Position numbers and translations under genes: made by a program. A stretch of DNA of 64,000 nucleotides from Synechococcus sp. CB0101 (GTDB taxonomy: Bacteria; Cyanobacteriota; Cyanobacteriia; PCC-6307; Cyanobiaceae). Every line of letters begins with the position of its first letter. Within the stretch, counting starts at the first letter, position 1. The notes under the pieces are model-generated. The model saw nothing but the letters and a program-made list of their open reading frames with translations. It did no database searches and was not told the origin of the DNA. The stretch spans positions 434,032 through 498,031 of the forward strand of contig NZ_CP039373.1 of NCBI RefSeq assembly GCF_000179235.2, in the 5' to 3' direction. Of the stretch, positions 41,492 to 51,078 are shown piece by piece.

Positions 41492-42399
41492 GCGGCGCCT
41501 TTGCCGATGTACAACGGGGCCATCTGCTGACAGAGCAGGCCAACCCGCTGAGCTCCGATCTCGATGCCCTGAGCACCCGTGATCTAGTGGCCGTGTTTGT
41601 GGAGGAGGATCGCCGGCCCCAGGAGGCCGTGGCGGCTGCAGCCCCGGCGCTTACCACCGCCATCGATGCGATCGCTGAACGTCTGCGCACGGGTGGACGT
41701 CTCTTCTATTTGGGTGCCGGCACCTCAGGTCGCCTGGGGGTGCTGGATGCAGCGGAGTGCCCGCCCACGTTCTGCAGTCCGCCGGAGTTGGTGCAGGGCG
41801 TTCTGGCTGGGGGCGCACCAGCCTTGCTGCGTAGTTCCGAAGGCCTGGAGGATCTGTTCGATGCAGGGCGTGACGACCTGATTGCTCGGGAGTTCCAGGC
41901 CGGCGATGCGCTCGTGGGGATTGCAGCGGGCGGCACAACGCCCTACGTGCATGGTGGCCTGAGCCATGCCCGGAGCATCGGTGCGCTGGCGATTGCCATG
42001 GCGTGCGTGCCGGCTGAGCAGGTGCCAATGCCCTGCGACATCGACATCCGCTTGCTCACGGGCCCCGAAGTGCTGACCGGCTCCACCCGCCTGAAGGCGG
42101 GCACCGCCACCAAGATGGCGCTCAACATCTTGAGCACCGGCGTGATGGTGCGCCTGGGCAAGGTCTACGGCAACCGCATGGTTGATGTGGCTGTGACCAA
42201 CAGCAAACTCGAGGACAGGGCTCTGCGGATCCTCTCCGATCTGGCTGGAGTGGAGCGCGTCCAGGGCCGTCAGCTGCTGGAGCAGAGCCAGGGCTCGGTG
42301 AAGCTGGCGCTGTTGATGGCCCGTCAGGGCATCAGTGCTTCAGCAGCCCGTGAGCTGCTGGAGCGCAGCGACGGACAGCTCCGATCAGCCCTCGAATGA
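41488..42399 (+). CDS. murQ: N-acetylmuramic acid 6-phosphate etherase
   Basis: A 303-residue SIS-fold enzyme that cleaves the lactyl ether of MurNAc-6-phosphate, giving GlcNAc-6-phosphate and D-lactate in peptidoglycan recycling. Motifs are LTEQANPLSSDLDALSTRDLV, the sugar-binding FYLGAGTSGRLGVLDAAECPPTF with the catalytic glutamate, GIAAGGTTPYVHGGL and GSTRLKAGTATKMALNILSTG. The GTG start is nested in the DUF3110 stop. The 3' end overlaps convergent mtnP by 15 bp. An amidase elsewhere in the window (49.4 kb) could act upstream in the same recycling route. Confidence 0.93.
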   Translation: MSGAFADVQRGHLLTEQANPLSSDLDALSTRDLVAVFVEEDRRPQEAVAAAAPALTTAIDAIAERLRTGGRLFYLGAGTSGRLGVLDAAECPPTFCSPPELVQGVLAGGAPALLRSSEGLEDLFDAGRDDLIAREFQAGDALVGIAAGGTTPYVHGGLSHARSIGALAIAMACVPAEQVPMPCDIDIRLLTGPEVLTGSTRLKAGTATKMALNILSTGVMVRLGKVYGNRMVDVAVTNSKLEDRALRILSDLAGVERVQGRQLLEQSQGSVKLALLMARQGISASAARELLERSDGQLRSALE

Positions 42400-43296
42400 A
42401 CCCCAATAGGGTTCAGTGAACAAATTGAGGTTGCGGCGCGTGGCGGCCGGCACCTGATCAGCCGGGGTCATCAGCGCATCGCGCAGGGCGTTGTGAGCTG
42501 GGCTGGCGGGCCGCTGCACGCCGATGCGCTCAGCGGTGGTGCGCACGATCTCGGTGGCCAGAGCGGCGTTGGCGCGCAGATTGCCGATCACCATCTCCAC
42601 CGTCACGCTGTCGTGATCGGCGTACCAGCAGTCGTAGTCGGTGGCCATCGCGAGCGTCGCGTAGGCGATCTCGGCCTCACGGGCGAGGCGGGCTTCGGTG
42701 TGATTGGTCATGCCGATCACCGAGCAACCCCAACTGCGATAGAGGTTGGATTCGGCGCGGGTGGAAAAGGCCGGTCCCTCCATGCAGAGATAGGTTCCGC
42801 CCCGATGCAAGTTCCGCCCCTGCGGCATCAGGCTGTCGGCCACATCGGCCAACAGGCGGCTCAGGCTGGGGCAGAAGGGATCCGCCAGGGCGACGTGGGC
42901 CACGGCACCGTTACCGAAAAAGCTGATGGGCCGCTGATGGGTGCGGTCAATGAATTGATCCGGTACCACCATGTCGAGCGGTTTCACGGCTTCCTGCAGG
43001 GAGCCCACCGCCGAGGGGGAGAGGATCCAGCGCACCCCCAGGGATCGCATCGCCCAGATGTTGGCGCGATAGGGAACTTCGGTGGGGAGATAGGTGTGGT
43101 GACGGCCATGGCGGGCGAGGAACACCACCTCCATGCCACCGAGGGTGCCCAGCCGCAGGCTGTCGGAGGGCTGACCAAAAGGCGTGTCGATCGTGAGTTC
43201 CTGCACGTTCTCCAGCCCTTCCATGGCGTAGAGACCGCTGCCGCCGAGCACGCCAAGACGGGCCTCAGCGAGGTTCAAACCGGTGGAGTGCGCCAT
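42385..43296 (-). CDS. mtnP: S-methyl-5'-thioadenosine phosphorylase
   Basis: A 303-residue purine-nucleoside-phosphorylase-fold enzyme that splits methylthioadenosine into adenine and methylthioribose-1-phosphate during methionine salvage. It has [15 protein letters not shown], phosphate-site [47 protein letters not shown] and the substrate-specificity segment [29 protein letters not shown]. The HxEAxLAxE pattern separates MTAP from ordinary PNP. Its start is 68 bp from the cyclophilin start, divergently oriented. Confidence 0.92.
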   Translation of the reverse strand: MAHSTGLNLAEARLGVLGGSGLYAMEGLENVQELTIDTPFGQPSDSLRLGTLGGMEVVFLARHGRHHTYLPTEVPYRANIWAMRSLGVRWILSPSAVGSLQEAVKPLDMVVPDQFIDRTHQRPISFFGNGAVAHVALADPFCPSLSRLLADVADSLMPQGRNLHRGGTYLCMEGPAFSTRAESNLYRSWGCSVIGMTNHTEARLAREAEIAYATLAMATDYDCWYADHDSVTVEMVIGNLRANAALATEIVRTTAERIGVQRPASPAHNALRDALMTPADQVPAATRRNLNLFTEPYWGSFEG

Positions 43297-43364
43297 GGGT
43301 CGGGTGTGCCTGTCACCCTTTTACCGGAGCGCCCATACTGACCCTTGATTTGAGCGACTCCGCT

Positions 43365-43805
43365 GTGACCAAAGCCGTGATGGTGACCGACGCCGGCACG
43401 ATCGAACTGGAGCTGTTCGAAGCCGATGCGCCCAACACCGTGGCCAACTTCGTGAAGCTGGCCAAGGACGGCTTCTATGACGGACTGGCCTTCCACCGTG
43501 TGATCCCTGGCTTCATGGCCCAGGGCGGTTGCCCCAACAGCCGTGAAGGTGCTCGCGGCATGGCCGGCACCGGCGGCCCTGGCTACCAGATCGATTGCGA
43601 GATCAACAGCCAGAAGCACCAGGCCGGCACGCTCGCCATGGCCCATGCCGGTCGCAACACCGGTGGCTCGCAGTTCTACATCTGCCATGAGGCACAGCCT
43701 CACCTCGATGGCGTGCACACCGTGTTCGGCCACACCGGCAACATGGATGTGGTGATGGCGCTCAAGAACGGCAGCCGCATCAACAGCGTCACCATCCAGG
43801 ACTGA
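43365..43805 (+). CDS. Cyclophilin-type peptidyl-prolyl cis-trans isomerase
   Basis: A 146-residue compact cyclophilin. It has the catalytic [16 protein letters not shown], a central [34 protein letters not shown] and the C-terminal VTIQD. The GTG at 43365 ([19 protein letters not shown]) is preferred. A TTG at 43350 would add five residues. No signal peptide is present, so it should be cytoplasmic. The stop lies within a 14-bp perfect palindrome shared with the end of ribBA. Confidence 0.92.
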   Translation: MTKAVMVTDAGTIELELFEADAPNTVANFVKLAKDGFYDGLAFHRVIPGFMAQGGCPNSREGARGMAGTGGPGYQIDCEINSQKHQAGTLAMAHAGRNTGGSQFYICHEAQPHLDGVHTVFGHTGNMDVVMALKNGSRINSVTIQD

Positions 43806-43820
43806 TCAGTCCGGCCTGGA

Positions 43821-45440
43821 TCAGCCCCAGCGCATCAACGTTCCAGCGTCCAGCCGCAGTTGCGGCTGGACCGCCTGAAGTTCCTGTAGCGGCCGCCGTT
43901 GCGCTTCCAGGGTGTTGCTGGGGTGTGCTGTGCGCTGGGTGTCTGGTCCTAGCAGCAGGCTGACGCTGCCCGTGTCCGGCCAGGTCGCCATGGTGTGCAG
44001 TACCTGGGCCAGTTGGCCGGAATCGCCGTTGGTCACCAGAACGGCAAGATCCGGCTGATTGAGCAGAGCCAGGACCCGCGAGTGCTCTTCGAGCTCGAGT
44101 TCGAGCTTGTGGTCTTGGCACCACTCGCGCAGGTGCTGGAACTGCGCGGCTTTGATATCGGTGCTCAGCTCGCCGCTGCAGGTCCAGGCCAACACGGCTG
44201 CGGGACCCTGCACAGCCGGTGCGTCCATCAGGTGGCCGAGTTTGGCCTGCTTGGTCTGCAGGTAGGCGGCATTGTGCTGGCTTGGATCCATCACCAGCGG
44301 CACGCGATCTTCCACCTGCAGCCCATAGCCACCCAGACCGGCGATTTTGCGCGGGTTGTTGGTGATCAGGCGCAGGCGGTGCACGCCGAGATCGCTGAGG
44401 ATCTGGGCCCCGACGCCGTAGTTGCGGAGGTCGGCGGGAAAGCCCAGACGTTCATTGGCTTCCACGGTGTCGAGGCCGCCGTCCTGGAGGGAATAGGCCC
44501 GCAGCTTGTTGATCAGGCCGATGCCGCGACCCTCCTGGCGCAGATACACCACCACCCCTTCACCAGCCGCTTCGATCATCCGCAGCGCCGCCTCGAGCTG
44601 CGGGCGGCAATCACAGCGCAGGGAGCCGAAAGCATCACCGGTTAGGCATTCGCTGTGCACCCGTACCAGCACAGGGCCTTCAACCTGCTCGGGATGGCCT
44701 TTCACGATCGCCACGTGTTCGCTGCCATCGAGCTCATTGCGGAAGCCGATCGCGCGGAATTGACCAAAGGCGCTGGGCAACGTGGCCTCGGCCTGCCGGC
44801 GCACGAAGCGCTCGGTGTCGAGCCGGTAGCGGATCAGGTCAGCAATGTTGATCAGCCGCAATCCATGAAGCCGCGCGTACTCCACCAGCTGCTGGAGGCG
44901 AGCCATGGAGCCGTCGGCGTTCTGGATCTCACAGATCACCCCAGCCGGATAGAGGCCCGACAACCGCGCTAGATCAACGGCCGCTTCGGTGTGGCCCGCT
45001 CGCTTCAGCACACCGCCCTGTTTGGCACGCAGCGGAAAGATGTGGCCGGGGCGCCGCAGGTCGGCTGGACGCGTGTCGGGGTGGATGGCCACCTGAATCG
45101 TGCGGGCTCGGTCTTCAGCCGAAATGCCTGTGCTGACGCCGTTCTCAGGTCCCGCATCCACGCTCACCGTGAAGGCCGTCTGATTGCTGTCGGTGTTGCG
45201 ATCCACCATCAGGGGCAGATCGAGCGCATCGAGGCGCTCCCCCTCCATGGCGAGGCAGATCAAGCCGCGGGCCTCGGTGGCCATGAAGTTGATCTGCTCA
45301 GGCGTGGCGAATTGCGCCGCGCAGATCAGATCCCCTTCGTTTTCTCGATTTTCGTCATCCACCACCACCACCATTTCGCCATTGCGGATCGCCGCCAGGC
45401 CATCGGCGATGGTGTCGAACTGGAATGTGCTCTGGTTCAG
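43821..45440 (-). CDS. ribBA: Bifunctional 3,4-dihydroxy-2-butanone-4-phosphate synthase / GTP cyclohydrolase II
   Basis: A riboflavin-pathway fusion of about 539 residues. The DHBP synthase half has [30 protein letters not shown] and [11 protein letters not shown]. The GTP cyclohydrolase II half has the zinc ligands in [18 protein letters not shown] and [19 protein letters not shown] 130-residue C-terminal extension follows. No ATG, GTG or TTG lies in frame close to the conserved N-terminus. The CTG at 45440 ([14 protein letters not shown]) is the best-placed start, and it overlaps the stop of a 12-codon GTG-started upstream frame as CTGA. An in-frame ATG at 45596 lies within argC and would add 52 unconserved residues. 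Confidence 0.9.
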   Translation of the reverse strand: MNQSTFQFDTIADGLAAIRNGEMVVVVDDENRENEGDLICAAQFATPEQINFMATEARGLICLAMEGERLDALDLPLMVDRNTDSNQTAFTVSVDAGPENGVSTGISAEDRARTIQVAIHPDTRPADLRRPGHIFPLRAKQGGVLKRAGHTEAAVDLARLSGLYPAGVICEIQNADGSMARLQQLVEYARLHGLRLINIADLIRYRLDTERFVRRQAEATLPSAFGQFRAIGFRNELDGSEHVAIVKGHPEQVEGPVLVRVHSECLTGDAFGSLRCDCRPQLEAALRMIEAAGEGVVVYLRQEGRGIGLINKLRAYSLQDGGLDTVEANERLGFPADLRNYGVGAQILSDLGVHRLRLITNNPRKIAGLGGYGLQVEDRVPLVMDPSQHNAAYLQTKQAKLGHLMDAPAVQGPAAVLAWTCSGELSTDIKAAQFQHLREWCQDHKLELELEEHSRVLALLNQPDLAVLVTNGDSGQLAQVLHTMATWPDTGSVSLLLGPDTQRTAHPSNTLEAQRRPLQELQAVQPQLRLDAGTLMRWG

Positions 45441-45475
45441 GAGTGGAGGGCCCGCCGGGCCCGACTTGCAGACAC
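45437..45475 (-). CDS. Possible leader peptide overlapping the ribBA start
   Basis: A GTG frame of 13 codons ([12 protein letters not shown]) whose TGA overlaps the presumed CTG start of ribBA. It lies directly downstream of a TATAAA-like box (complement of 45477-45482). It may be a real coupled leader, or a sign of a one-base error separating the true ribBA N-terminus from its body. Confidence 0.25.
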   Translation of the reverse strand: MSASRARRALHS

Positions 45476-45518
45476 TTTTATAGAGCCCGGTACGATCTGG
45501 CGTTCTTGACCTCCCGGC

Positions 45519-46583
45519 ATGGCCAGCAAGCGCGTTGCGGTGATCGGCGCCTCCGGTTATGGCGGGCTGCAGACCCTGCGCCTGCTTCAGGGGCATCCAG
45601 AGCTGGAGGTGAGCTTCCTCGGTGGCGAGCGCAGCAGCGGCAAACGCTGGAGTGAGCTCACCCCATTTCTGCCCCTGCCGGGCGATCCCGTGGTGCAGTC
45701 ACCGGATCCGGATGCGATCGCTGCAGCCGCAGACTTTGCGGTGCTGAGCCTGCCCAATGGTTTGGCCTCCACCCTGGTGCCACCGCTGCTGGAGCGGGGC
45801 GTGAAGGTGGTGGACCTCTCCGCCGACTATCGCTACAGCTCCCTCGAGCAGTGGAACGAGGTGTACGCCTCGGAGGCGCGCTCCTTCCCCCGCAGCGATC
45901 ACGATCTCTGCGCTGAGGCGGTGTACGGCCTTGTGGAGTGGGATGCAGAGCGGATCGCCGCAACCCGGCTGGTGGCGGCACCGGGTTGTTTCCCCACGGC
46001 CAGCTTGCTGGCGCTCATGCCATTGCTGAAGCAGGGCTTGATTGAAACGAGCGGCATCGTGATCGATGCCAAGACCGGCACCAGTGGCGGTGGCCGCGCC
46101 GCCAAGGAACACCTGCTGCTCGCGGAAGCTTCGGAGGGTGTTGCCCCCTATGGCGTGGTGGGCCATCGCCACACCAGTGAGATTGAACAGCTATGCAGCC
46201 GCGCCTCCGGCCATGCGATTGCCCTGCAGTTCACGCCCCACCTGATCCCGATGGTGCGCGGTCTGCTCGCCACGGTTTACGGCCGCCTTCGGGATCCCGG
46301 TTTGACGGCTGACGATCTCACCACCCTGCTCGAGGCGGCCTACCGCCACGCCCCCTGCGTGCAGGTGCTTCCCGTTAGCACCTACCCCTCCACCAAGTGG
46401 GTCCGGCAGACCAACCGTGCCCTGCTGTCCGTTCAAGTCGATGGCCGCACCGGGCAGGTGATCGTGATGAGCGCCATCGACAACATGGTGAAGGGCCAGG
46501 CCGGCCAGGGCGTTCAGTGTCTGAACTTGATGGCGGGCCTGCCGGCTGAAACCGGTCTGCCCCTCCTGCCCTTCTATCCCTGA
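45519..46583 (+). CDS. argC: N-acetyl-gamma-glutamyl-phosphate reductase
   Basis: A 354-residue NADPH-dependent enzyme of arginine synthesis. The Rossmann motif [18 protein letters not shown] is at the N-terminus. The catalytic cysteine is in [15 protein letters not shown] and the histidine in [31 protein letters not shown] and [19 protein letters not shown] complete the family signature. It is divergent from ribBA, with the promoter region between 45441 and 45518. The 3' end overlaps convergent purN by 10 bp. Confidence 0.95.
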   Translation: MASKRVAVIGASGYGGLQTLRLLQGHPELEVSFLGGERSSGKRWSELTPFLPLPGDPVVQSPDPDAIAAAADFAVLSLPNGLASTLVPPLLERGVKVVDLSADYRYSSLEQWNEVYASEARSFPRSDHDLCAEAVYGLVEWDAERIAATRLVAAPGCFPTASLLALMPLLKQGLIETSGIVIDAKTGTSGGGRAAKEHLLLAEASEGVAPYGVVGHRHTSEIEQLCSRASGHAIALQFTPHLIPMVRGLLATVYGRLRDPGLTADDLTTLLEAAYRHAPCVQVLPVSTYPSTKWVRQTNRALLSVQVDGRTGQVIVMSAIDNMVKGQAGQGVQCLNLMAGLPAETGLPLLPFYP

Positions 46584-47266
46584 TCGAGCGCGGTTAAGCC
46601 GAGTCGCTCCGCTGCCAGCTGCACCGCCAGCGGCAGGATCTGATGCTCCTGGGTGTGGATCCGGGCCGCCAGGCTGGCTGCTGAGTCGCCTTTGAGCACC
46701 GGCACAGCCGCCTGAACAAGAATCGGGCCGGTGTCCACCTCAAGGCTCACCAAATGGGCCGTGCAGCCACTGAGCTGCACGCCAGCCTCGAGGGCCTGTT
46801 CGATCGCCCGGGCGCCCCTGAAGCTCGGCAGCAGCGATGGATGGATGTTCACCAGGCGTTGCGGGTAGGCATCGATCAGCGCCTGGGTGACAATCCGCAT
46901 CCAACCGGCCATCACCACCAGATCCACCGCAGCGGCCTGGAAGCTGGTGATCAGGGCCTGGTCCAGGGCCTCGCGGTTGGGGAAGAGACGGTGGTCATGG
47001 AGCGTGCAGGGCACACCGAGGCGGGCGGCGCGCTGTTCAGCGCCGCAACCCGGATTGTTCACCACCAACTGGCACACCGATGCAGCCAGCTGCCCACTCC
47101 GGCAAGCCTGCACCAGCGCTTCAAAGTTGCTGCCCGACCCTGAGGCCATCACCCCAAGGCGAATCGGCCGGGTGGAATCTGGCTGGCGATCCGGTGGCAA
47201 CGGCCACTGGATGGACCCGTTGGGCTCGCTAGGGTTCAAAGGATCGGGTGTCGGGCCATGTCCCAT
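46574..47266 (-). CDS. purN: Phosphoribosylglycinamide formyltransferase
   Basis: A 230-residue GAR transformylase of purine synthesis using 10-formyltetrahydrofolate. It has RLGVMASGSGSNFEALVQA, VVNNPGCGAEQRAARLGVP, MAGWMRIVTQALIDAYPQRLVNIHPSLLPSFRGARAIEQAL (the catalytic N-H-D set) and TGPILVQAAVPV. The conserved core begins near residue 36, so an N-terminal extension of about 35 residues is implied by the ATG at 47266. That ATG overlaps the divergent ycf35 start by 9 bp, and a later non-ATG start is possible. Confidence 0.88.
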   Translation of the reverse strand: MGHGPTPDPLNPSEPNGSIQWPLPPDRQPDSTRPIRLGVMASGSGSNFEALVQACRSGQLAASVCQLVVNNPGCGAEQRAARLGVPCTLHDHRLFPNREALDQALITSFQAAAVDLVVMAGWMRIVTQALIDAYPQRLVNIHPSLLPSFRGARAIEQALEAGVQLSGCTAHLVSLEVDTGPILVQAAVPVLKGDSAASLAARIHTQEHQILPLAVQLAAERLGLTALDQG

Positions 47267-47650
47267 CTCTCCATCCTGCCAACCGTCCTTCGTGATGAGG
47301 ATGTGTTGATTCAGGCGCTTGAGGATCTGGATCTCACGGTGATCCGTGGTGGTCACCTACGCGGCTTCGCCAATCAACGGGAGGCTGTGGCTCTGCGCGT
47401 GAAGCTGCCTGAGGGCATTTGGCTGGGGTGGCGCCTTGAGGCTTCGGGCCAGTTGGCCCTTGTTGGTGATCTCCAGCAGCTCGGCCGCTCCCGCTCTCTT
47501 CAACACTTGATCGGTTCGATCACACGCCGCTACGCAGCCCATCAGGCCCTGCGCAACCTGGCCACCGATCTGCCCGATGCAAAGGCGGTGCTTCACGCAA
47601 CGGCTGTGCCCCATGCAACGGCTGATCTCGCCCACGGTCTGACCCGCTGA
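47258..47650 (+). CDS. Ycf35 / DUF1257 family protein
   Basis: A 130-residue protein beginning MSHLSILPTVLRDEDVLIQALEDLDLTVIRGGHLRGFANQ, the standard opening of Ycf35/DUF1257 proteins. These are found in cyanobacteria and some plastids and have no established function. The middle VRVKLPEGIWLGWRLEASGQLALVGDLQQL fits the same family. The divergent purN gene overlaps its start by 9 bp. The M61 peptidase follows 8 bp after its stop. Confidence 0.85.
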   Translation: MSHLSILPTVLRDEDVLIQALEDLDLTVIRGGHLRGFANQREAVALRVKLPEGIWLGWRLEASGQLALVGDLQQLGRSRSLQHLIGSITRRYAAHQALRNLATDLPDAKAVLHATAVPHATADLAHGLTR

Positions 47651-47658
47651 CACACACC

Positions 47659-49398
47659 GTGGTTCAGGTCCATCTCGATCTGAGCGAACCCCAGCAGCAT
47701 CTGGTGTCGGTGCAGATGCAACTGCAGCCCCGCCTGCGGCGGATGCGTCTTGCCTTGCCCGGCTGGACCCCGGGTTCGTATCTGATTCGCGATTACGTGC
47801 GCCTGCTCGAGGGGTTGCAGGTGGAGCAAGGCGGGCAGCGGTTACCCCTGCAGCGCTTGGAGCCAGCCGCCTGGTTGCTGGACTGTGATCCCGAGGCAGG
47901 AGCGCTCACCATCCGCTACCGCGTGCTCGCAACGGAACTCACCGTGCGCACGTGTCACCTTGATCACGAACACGGTTTCCTGGCCCTCGCTGCTGTGGTG
48001 CTCGAGCTGGAGGGAGAGCGCTGGAGCCCGCATGCGTTGTCGTGCACCGTGCCGGAGGGGTGGGAGGCCTTTGTTCCACTTCCCCTTGATCAGGGCTGTT
48101 GGCAGGCGCGCAGTTTCGATCAACTGCTCGATAGCCCGCTGGAAGCGGGGCCCCACCGCCCGCTCGACTTTGCGGTGCATGGGGTGCCCCATCGGCTGGT
48201 GTGTTGGGCTGGGGCTCCGGGGGAGGAGGCCTGGCTGCTGCAGCAGCACCCAGAGCTTCTCGAGGATCTACGCCGCGTTTGCGAAGCCTGTTGCCGGCTG
48301 ATGGGGGTGGACCGGCCTGCCTCAGCCGGTTACCTCGTGATCCTCCACTTGGTGGATGAGGGTTATGGCGGTCTTGAGCATGACGACAGCACCGTGCTCG
48401 TCTATGGACGGCGCAATCTGGAGAAGCCCAACGGCTACCGCCGCTTCCTTCAATTGGTGGCCCATGAGTACCTGCACCAATGGAATGTGCGGCGCTTACG
48501 GCCCACCGAACTCACCCCGATCGACTACCACCGCGCTCCTGTGGTGCCCAGCCTCTGGTTTGCCGAGGGTGTGACCAGCTACCTGGATCAGTTCCTGCCG
48601 CTCAGTGCTGGTCTCACCCAGCCCGACGAGCTGCTCATCGATCTTGGTGAAGATCTCAGCCGCTATCGCCTCACCCCAGGCCGCTTTGTGCAAAGCCTGC
48701 GGGAGAGCAGCCAGGAAGCCTGGGTGAAGCTCTACAAAGCGGATGCCTATTCCGGTGATTCCCAAGTCAGCTATTACCTCAAGGGAGCGGTGATCGCCCT
48801 TTGCCTTGATCTGCACCTGCGCCGCTGCGGCGGGTCGTTGCTGCAGGTGTTGCGCCAGCTTTGGCTTAGCCACGGTCGCTGGGGGCGCGGCTACAACGAA
48901 GCGGATCTGATCGCGGCCTTCGCCAGTCAGGCCCCGGATCTGAACACACAGCTGCCGAGATGGCTGCAGGAGCTCGACGATCCGGATCTCGATGGCTACC
49001 TATCGAGTGTGGGGTTGCATCTGGAGGCAGAAATGGCCAGCGCGCCATGGGCCGGGCTGACAACACGTCAGGAGGGTGGCTGCCTCACGGCAGCACGGGT
49101 GCTGCGTGGTGGGCCAGCGGAGCAGGCCGGCGTGATGGTGGGCGATGAGCTGGTGGCCCTGGATCAGCAGCGCCTCAGGAATGCGGAGGATTGGTCACGC
49201 TCACTCCAAAGCGGTCAGAGCCAAACTCTGCTGATCTCCAGGCGCTCTCAGATCCGCAGCCTCAGCTTCAGCCCCCTGGCCCCTCGGGTGGAGCGTTACG
49301 TGCTGAAGCAGGTGCTCGAGCCCAGCGCAGAACAACAGGATGCGCAGCGCCGTTGGCTGCTTCAGCAACCCTGCGGCGACCACCCTGCGGTGGCCTAA
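47659..49398 (+). CDS. M61 family metallopeptidase with PDZ domain
   Basis: A 579-residue glycyl-aminopeptidase-type enzyme starting at GTG. The N-terminal beta domain (LPGWTPGSYLIRDYVRLLEGL) precedes a zincin domain with GGLEHDDS (substrate-binding, usually GGMEN/GGLEH) and HEYLHQWNVRRLRP, whose histidines are residues 269 and 273. The third ligand is in WFAEGVTSYLD. A C-terminal PDZ-like domain (about 445-530) carries ARVLRGGPAEQAGVMVGDELVAL. No signal peptide is visible, so it is cytoplasmic. The amidase gene starts immediately after its stop. Confidence 0.9.
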   Translation: MVQVHLDLSEPQQHLVSVQMQLQPRLRRMRLALPGWTPGSYLIRDYVRLLEGLQVEQGGQRLPLQRLEPAAWLLDCDPEAGALTIRYRVLATELTVRTCHLDHEHGFLALAAVVLELEGERWSPHALSCTVPEGWEAFVPLPLDQGCWQARSFDQLLDSPLEAGPHRPLDFAVHGVPHRLVCWAGAPGEEAWLLQQHPELLEDLRRVCEACCRLMGVDRPASAGYLVILHLVDEGYGGLEHDDSTVLVYGRRNLEKPNGYRRFLQLVAHEYLHQWNVRRLRPTELTPIDYHRAPVVPSLWFAEGVTSYLDQFLPLSAGLTQPDELLIDLGEDLSRYRLTPGRFVQSLRESSQEAWVKLYKADAYSGDSQVSYYLKGAVIALCLDLHLRRCGGSLLQVLRQLWLSHGRWGRGYNEADLIAAFASQAPDLNTQLPRWLQELDDPDLDGYLSSVGLHLEAEMASAPWAGLTTRQEGGCLTAARVLRGGPAEQAGVMVGDELVALDQQRLRNAEDWSRSLQSGQSQTLLISRRSQIRSLSFSPLAPRVERYVLKQVLEPSAEQQDAQRRWLLQQPCGDHPAVA

Positions 49399-50241
49399 AT
49401 GGTGCGCCCCTTCCCCGGTATCAAGCCCCCGCGGCCCATGGGCTGGCCTGCAGCGGTGGCAGCAGCCACAGCCGTGCTCGCTCTAGCCGCCGCTGCCCTT
49501 CATTGGGTGCGGGAGCCTGTGGTGGTGTCCATCCCCGAGGCTGTGCAGCGTGTGAAGGCACCCTCGCCACCTGCTCAGGCAGCCTGGGTGAGCCCCTTGG
49601 CCCGCCAGTGCGCCAGCCCCGACCGGGCCTTACGCAGCCGTTTGCTGGCCTTGCAACGCGATCTGCCCGGCAGCACGCGCCGAATCAGCATCGATCCGAG
49701 CAATTACGGCGAGCGCACGGGCACCGACGCTTATGGCAACGCCGTAGACACCACGCCATCGCTGGTGGTGTTGCACGAAACCGTGTATGGGATCGGCTCA
49801 GCCATCAACACCTTCACGACCCACCACCCGCACGATCACGACCAGGTCAGCTACCACGTGCTGATCGGGGAAGACGGCCAGGTGGTGCAAACGCTCGACC
49901 CTGGCAAACGAGCTTTTGGTGCCGGCTACTCCGCATTCAAGGGCCGCTGGGATGTGACCAACCCATCGATGGCGGGATCGGTGAACAACTTCGCGTTGCA
50001 CCTGAGCTTGGAAACTCCACTGGATGGCGAAGACGCAGACGCCAGCCATAGCGGCTACACCAGCCGTCAATACGACGCTCTGGCCGTTGTTTTGGCGGAT
50101 TGGATGCGGCGCTACCGGATCCCGTTTGATCACATCACCACCCACCGCCATGTGGATCTGGGTGCCGAACGGGCCGATCCCCGCAGCTTTGATTGGTCGG
50201 CGTTGCAGAGCCGCCTGGCGGCGATTGGAGCCCTCTGCTGA
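49399..50241 (+). CDS. N-acetylmuramoyl-L-alanine amidase (Amidase_2 type)
   Basis: A 280-residue protein with an N-terminal membrane/export segment (about residues 17-35). A zinc amidase domain follows: SLVVLHETVYGIGSAINTFTTHHPHDHDQVSYHVLIGEDGQVVQTL, with its metal histidine, and NNFALHLSLETP, then FDHITTHRHVDLG with the second histidine. It cleaves the lactyl-peptide bond of peptidoglycan in the periplasm and may feed recycling. The ATG abuts the TAA of the M61 gene with no gap. It is convergent with the hypothetical gene at 50254. Confidence 0.87.
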   Translation: MVRPFPGIKPPRPMGWPAAVAAATAVLALAAAALHWVREPVVVSIPEAVQRVKAPSPPAQAAWVSPLARQCASPDRALRSRLLALQRDLPGSTRRISIDPSNYGERTGTDAYGNAVDTTPSLVVLHETVYGIGSAINTFTTHHPHDHDQVSYHVLIGEDGQVVQTLDPGKRAFGAGYSAFKGRWDVTNPSMAGSVNNFALHLSLETPLDGEDADASHSGYTSRQYDALAVVLADWMRRYRIPFDHITTHRHVDLGAERADPRSFDWSALQSRLAAIGALC

Positions 50242-50253
50242 ACCGCTTCAGGC

Positions 50254-51078
50254 TCAGATGAGGGAGGGGGCGGGTTTACGCCGTTCACCGAAGATCAGCC
50301 CGTGTAGCTCGGGATCCTGCATGTAGCGAAGGATTCGCGCCGGGTAATCGAGCTTGCCGTTGTGCAGATAGGCCAGGGTGGCCACGGTCTTGGCGCGACT
50401 GCGGTGCTGGCTCACATGGAATGTGGAGGCTGCCGGCTGCTCTAGCACCGACAGCAAGCGGGCCATCTTGCCGGCGAGCAATTCCACGTTGCGTTCGGGA
50501 TCGAGCAGCTGGTTGCGGGCTTCTGCCACTTCGGCTGGGGTGGCGTCCTCGCGCAGCAAGCCTTGCTTGACCATTTCACTAAGGCCGAGCTGGGCAGGCC
50601 CGTGGGTGCTGAACAAGCCGGAGTGGGCTGCCAAGGGCAGATCTTCCCCTGGCTTGGCGTGCTGCATTTCGTCGAACAGGATCGCCGCCAGCAACATCGG
50701 GTTGATGCCCGTGCGGTTGCTCTCGCGCAACACCACAGGCCGGAGCGACTCCAGGCGGCTCACGGTGTGGCTGCGCAGGGGCGTGAGCTGGTCGACACCA
50801 CGGGTGAACAGCTGGGCCAGCTTGGGCTGGGGGCCGTGCACGCCAAAACGACGTTGCAGCTCCTTGAGCTCTTCAGCGGTGAAGGTGGTGGGGTCGGCTT
50901 CGGGCTGCTCGGCGAGGCTCGAACGCTCGCGGATCGGGGTTGAGCTGTTACGGAGCCAGCCGTTGGTCACAACACTGCCAAGGCTCAGCATGGCCAAGCC
51001 AAGCGCCCCAGCGCAGAGCGCGGTGCGGGTGCTGCGGTAGCGAAGAGGCTGGCCCAGGACTGTGTGGGTATTAACCAA
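50254..51078 (-). CDS. Membrane-anchored hypothetical protein with lysozyme-like helical region
   Basis: A protein of up to 274 residues from a TTG at 51078. It has an N-terminal hydrophobic segment (about 18-42: TALCAGALGLAMLSLGSVV), an acidic linker, then a helical domain with ESNRTGINPMLLAAILFDEMQHAKPG, STHGPAQLGLSEMVKQG and LLDPERNVELLAGKMARLLSVL. The pattern NPxLLAAIxxxE followed by GxxQLG resembles soluble lytic transglycosylase/lysozyme-like folds, but I cannot confirm membership. It would face the periplasm, next to an amidase. The start is uncertain. Confidence 0.65.
   Translation of the reverse strand: MVNTHTVLGQPLRYRSTRTALCAGALGLAMLSLGSVVTNGWLRNSSTPIRERSSLAEQPEADPTTFTAEELKELQRRFGVHGPQPKLAQLFTRGVDQLTPLRSHTVSRLESLRPVVLRESNRTGINPMLLAAILFDEMQHAKPGEDLPLAAHSGLFSTHGPAQLGLSEMVKQGLLREDATPAEVAEARNQLLDPERNVELLAGKMARLLSVLEQPAASTFHVSQHRSRAKTVATLAYLHNGKLDYPARILRYMQDPELHGLIFGERRKPAPSLI

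Noticed and set aside
45441-45518. FMN riboswitch ahead of ribBA
   Set aside because: The leader is under 80 bp and shows none of the conserved RFN-element helices, only a short GC hairpin-like segment.
45441-45596. ribBA start at the in-frame ATG 45596
   Set aside because: It would place 52 unconserved residues over the argC coding region and upstream of the likely ribBA promoter.
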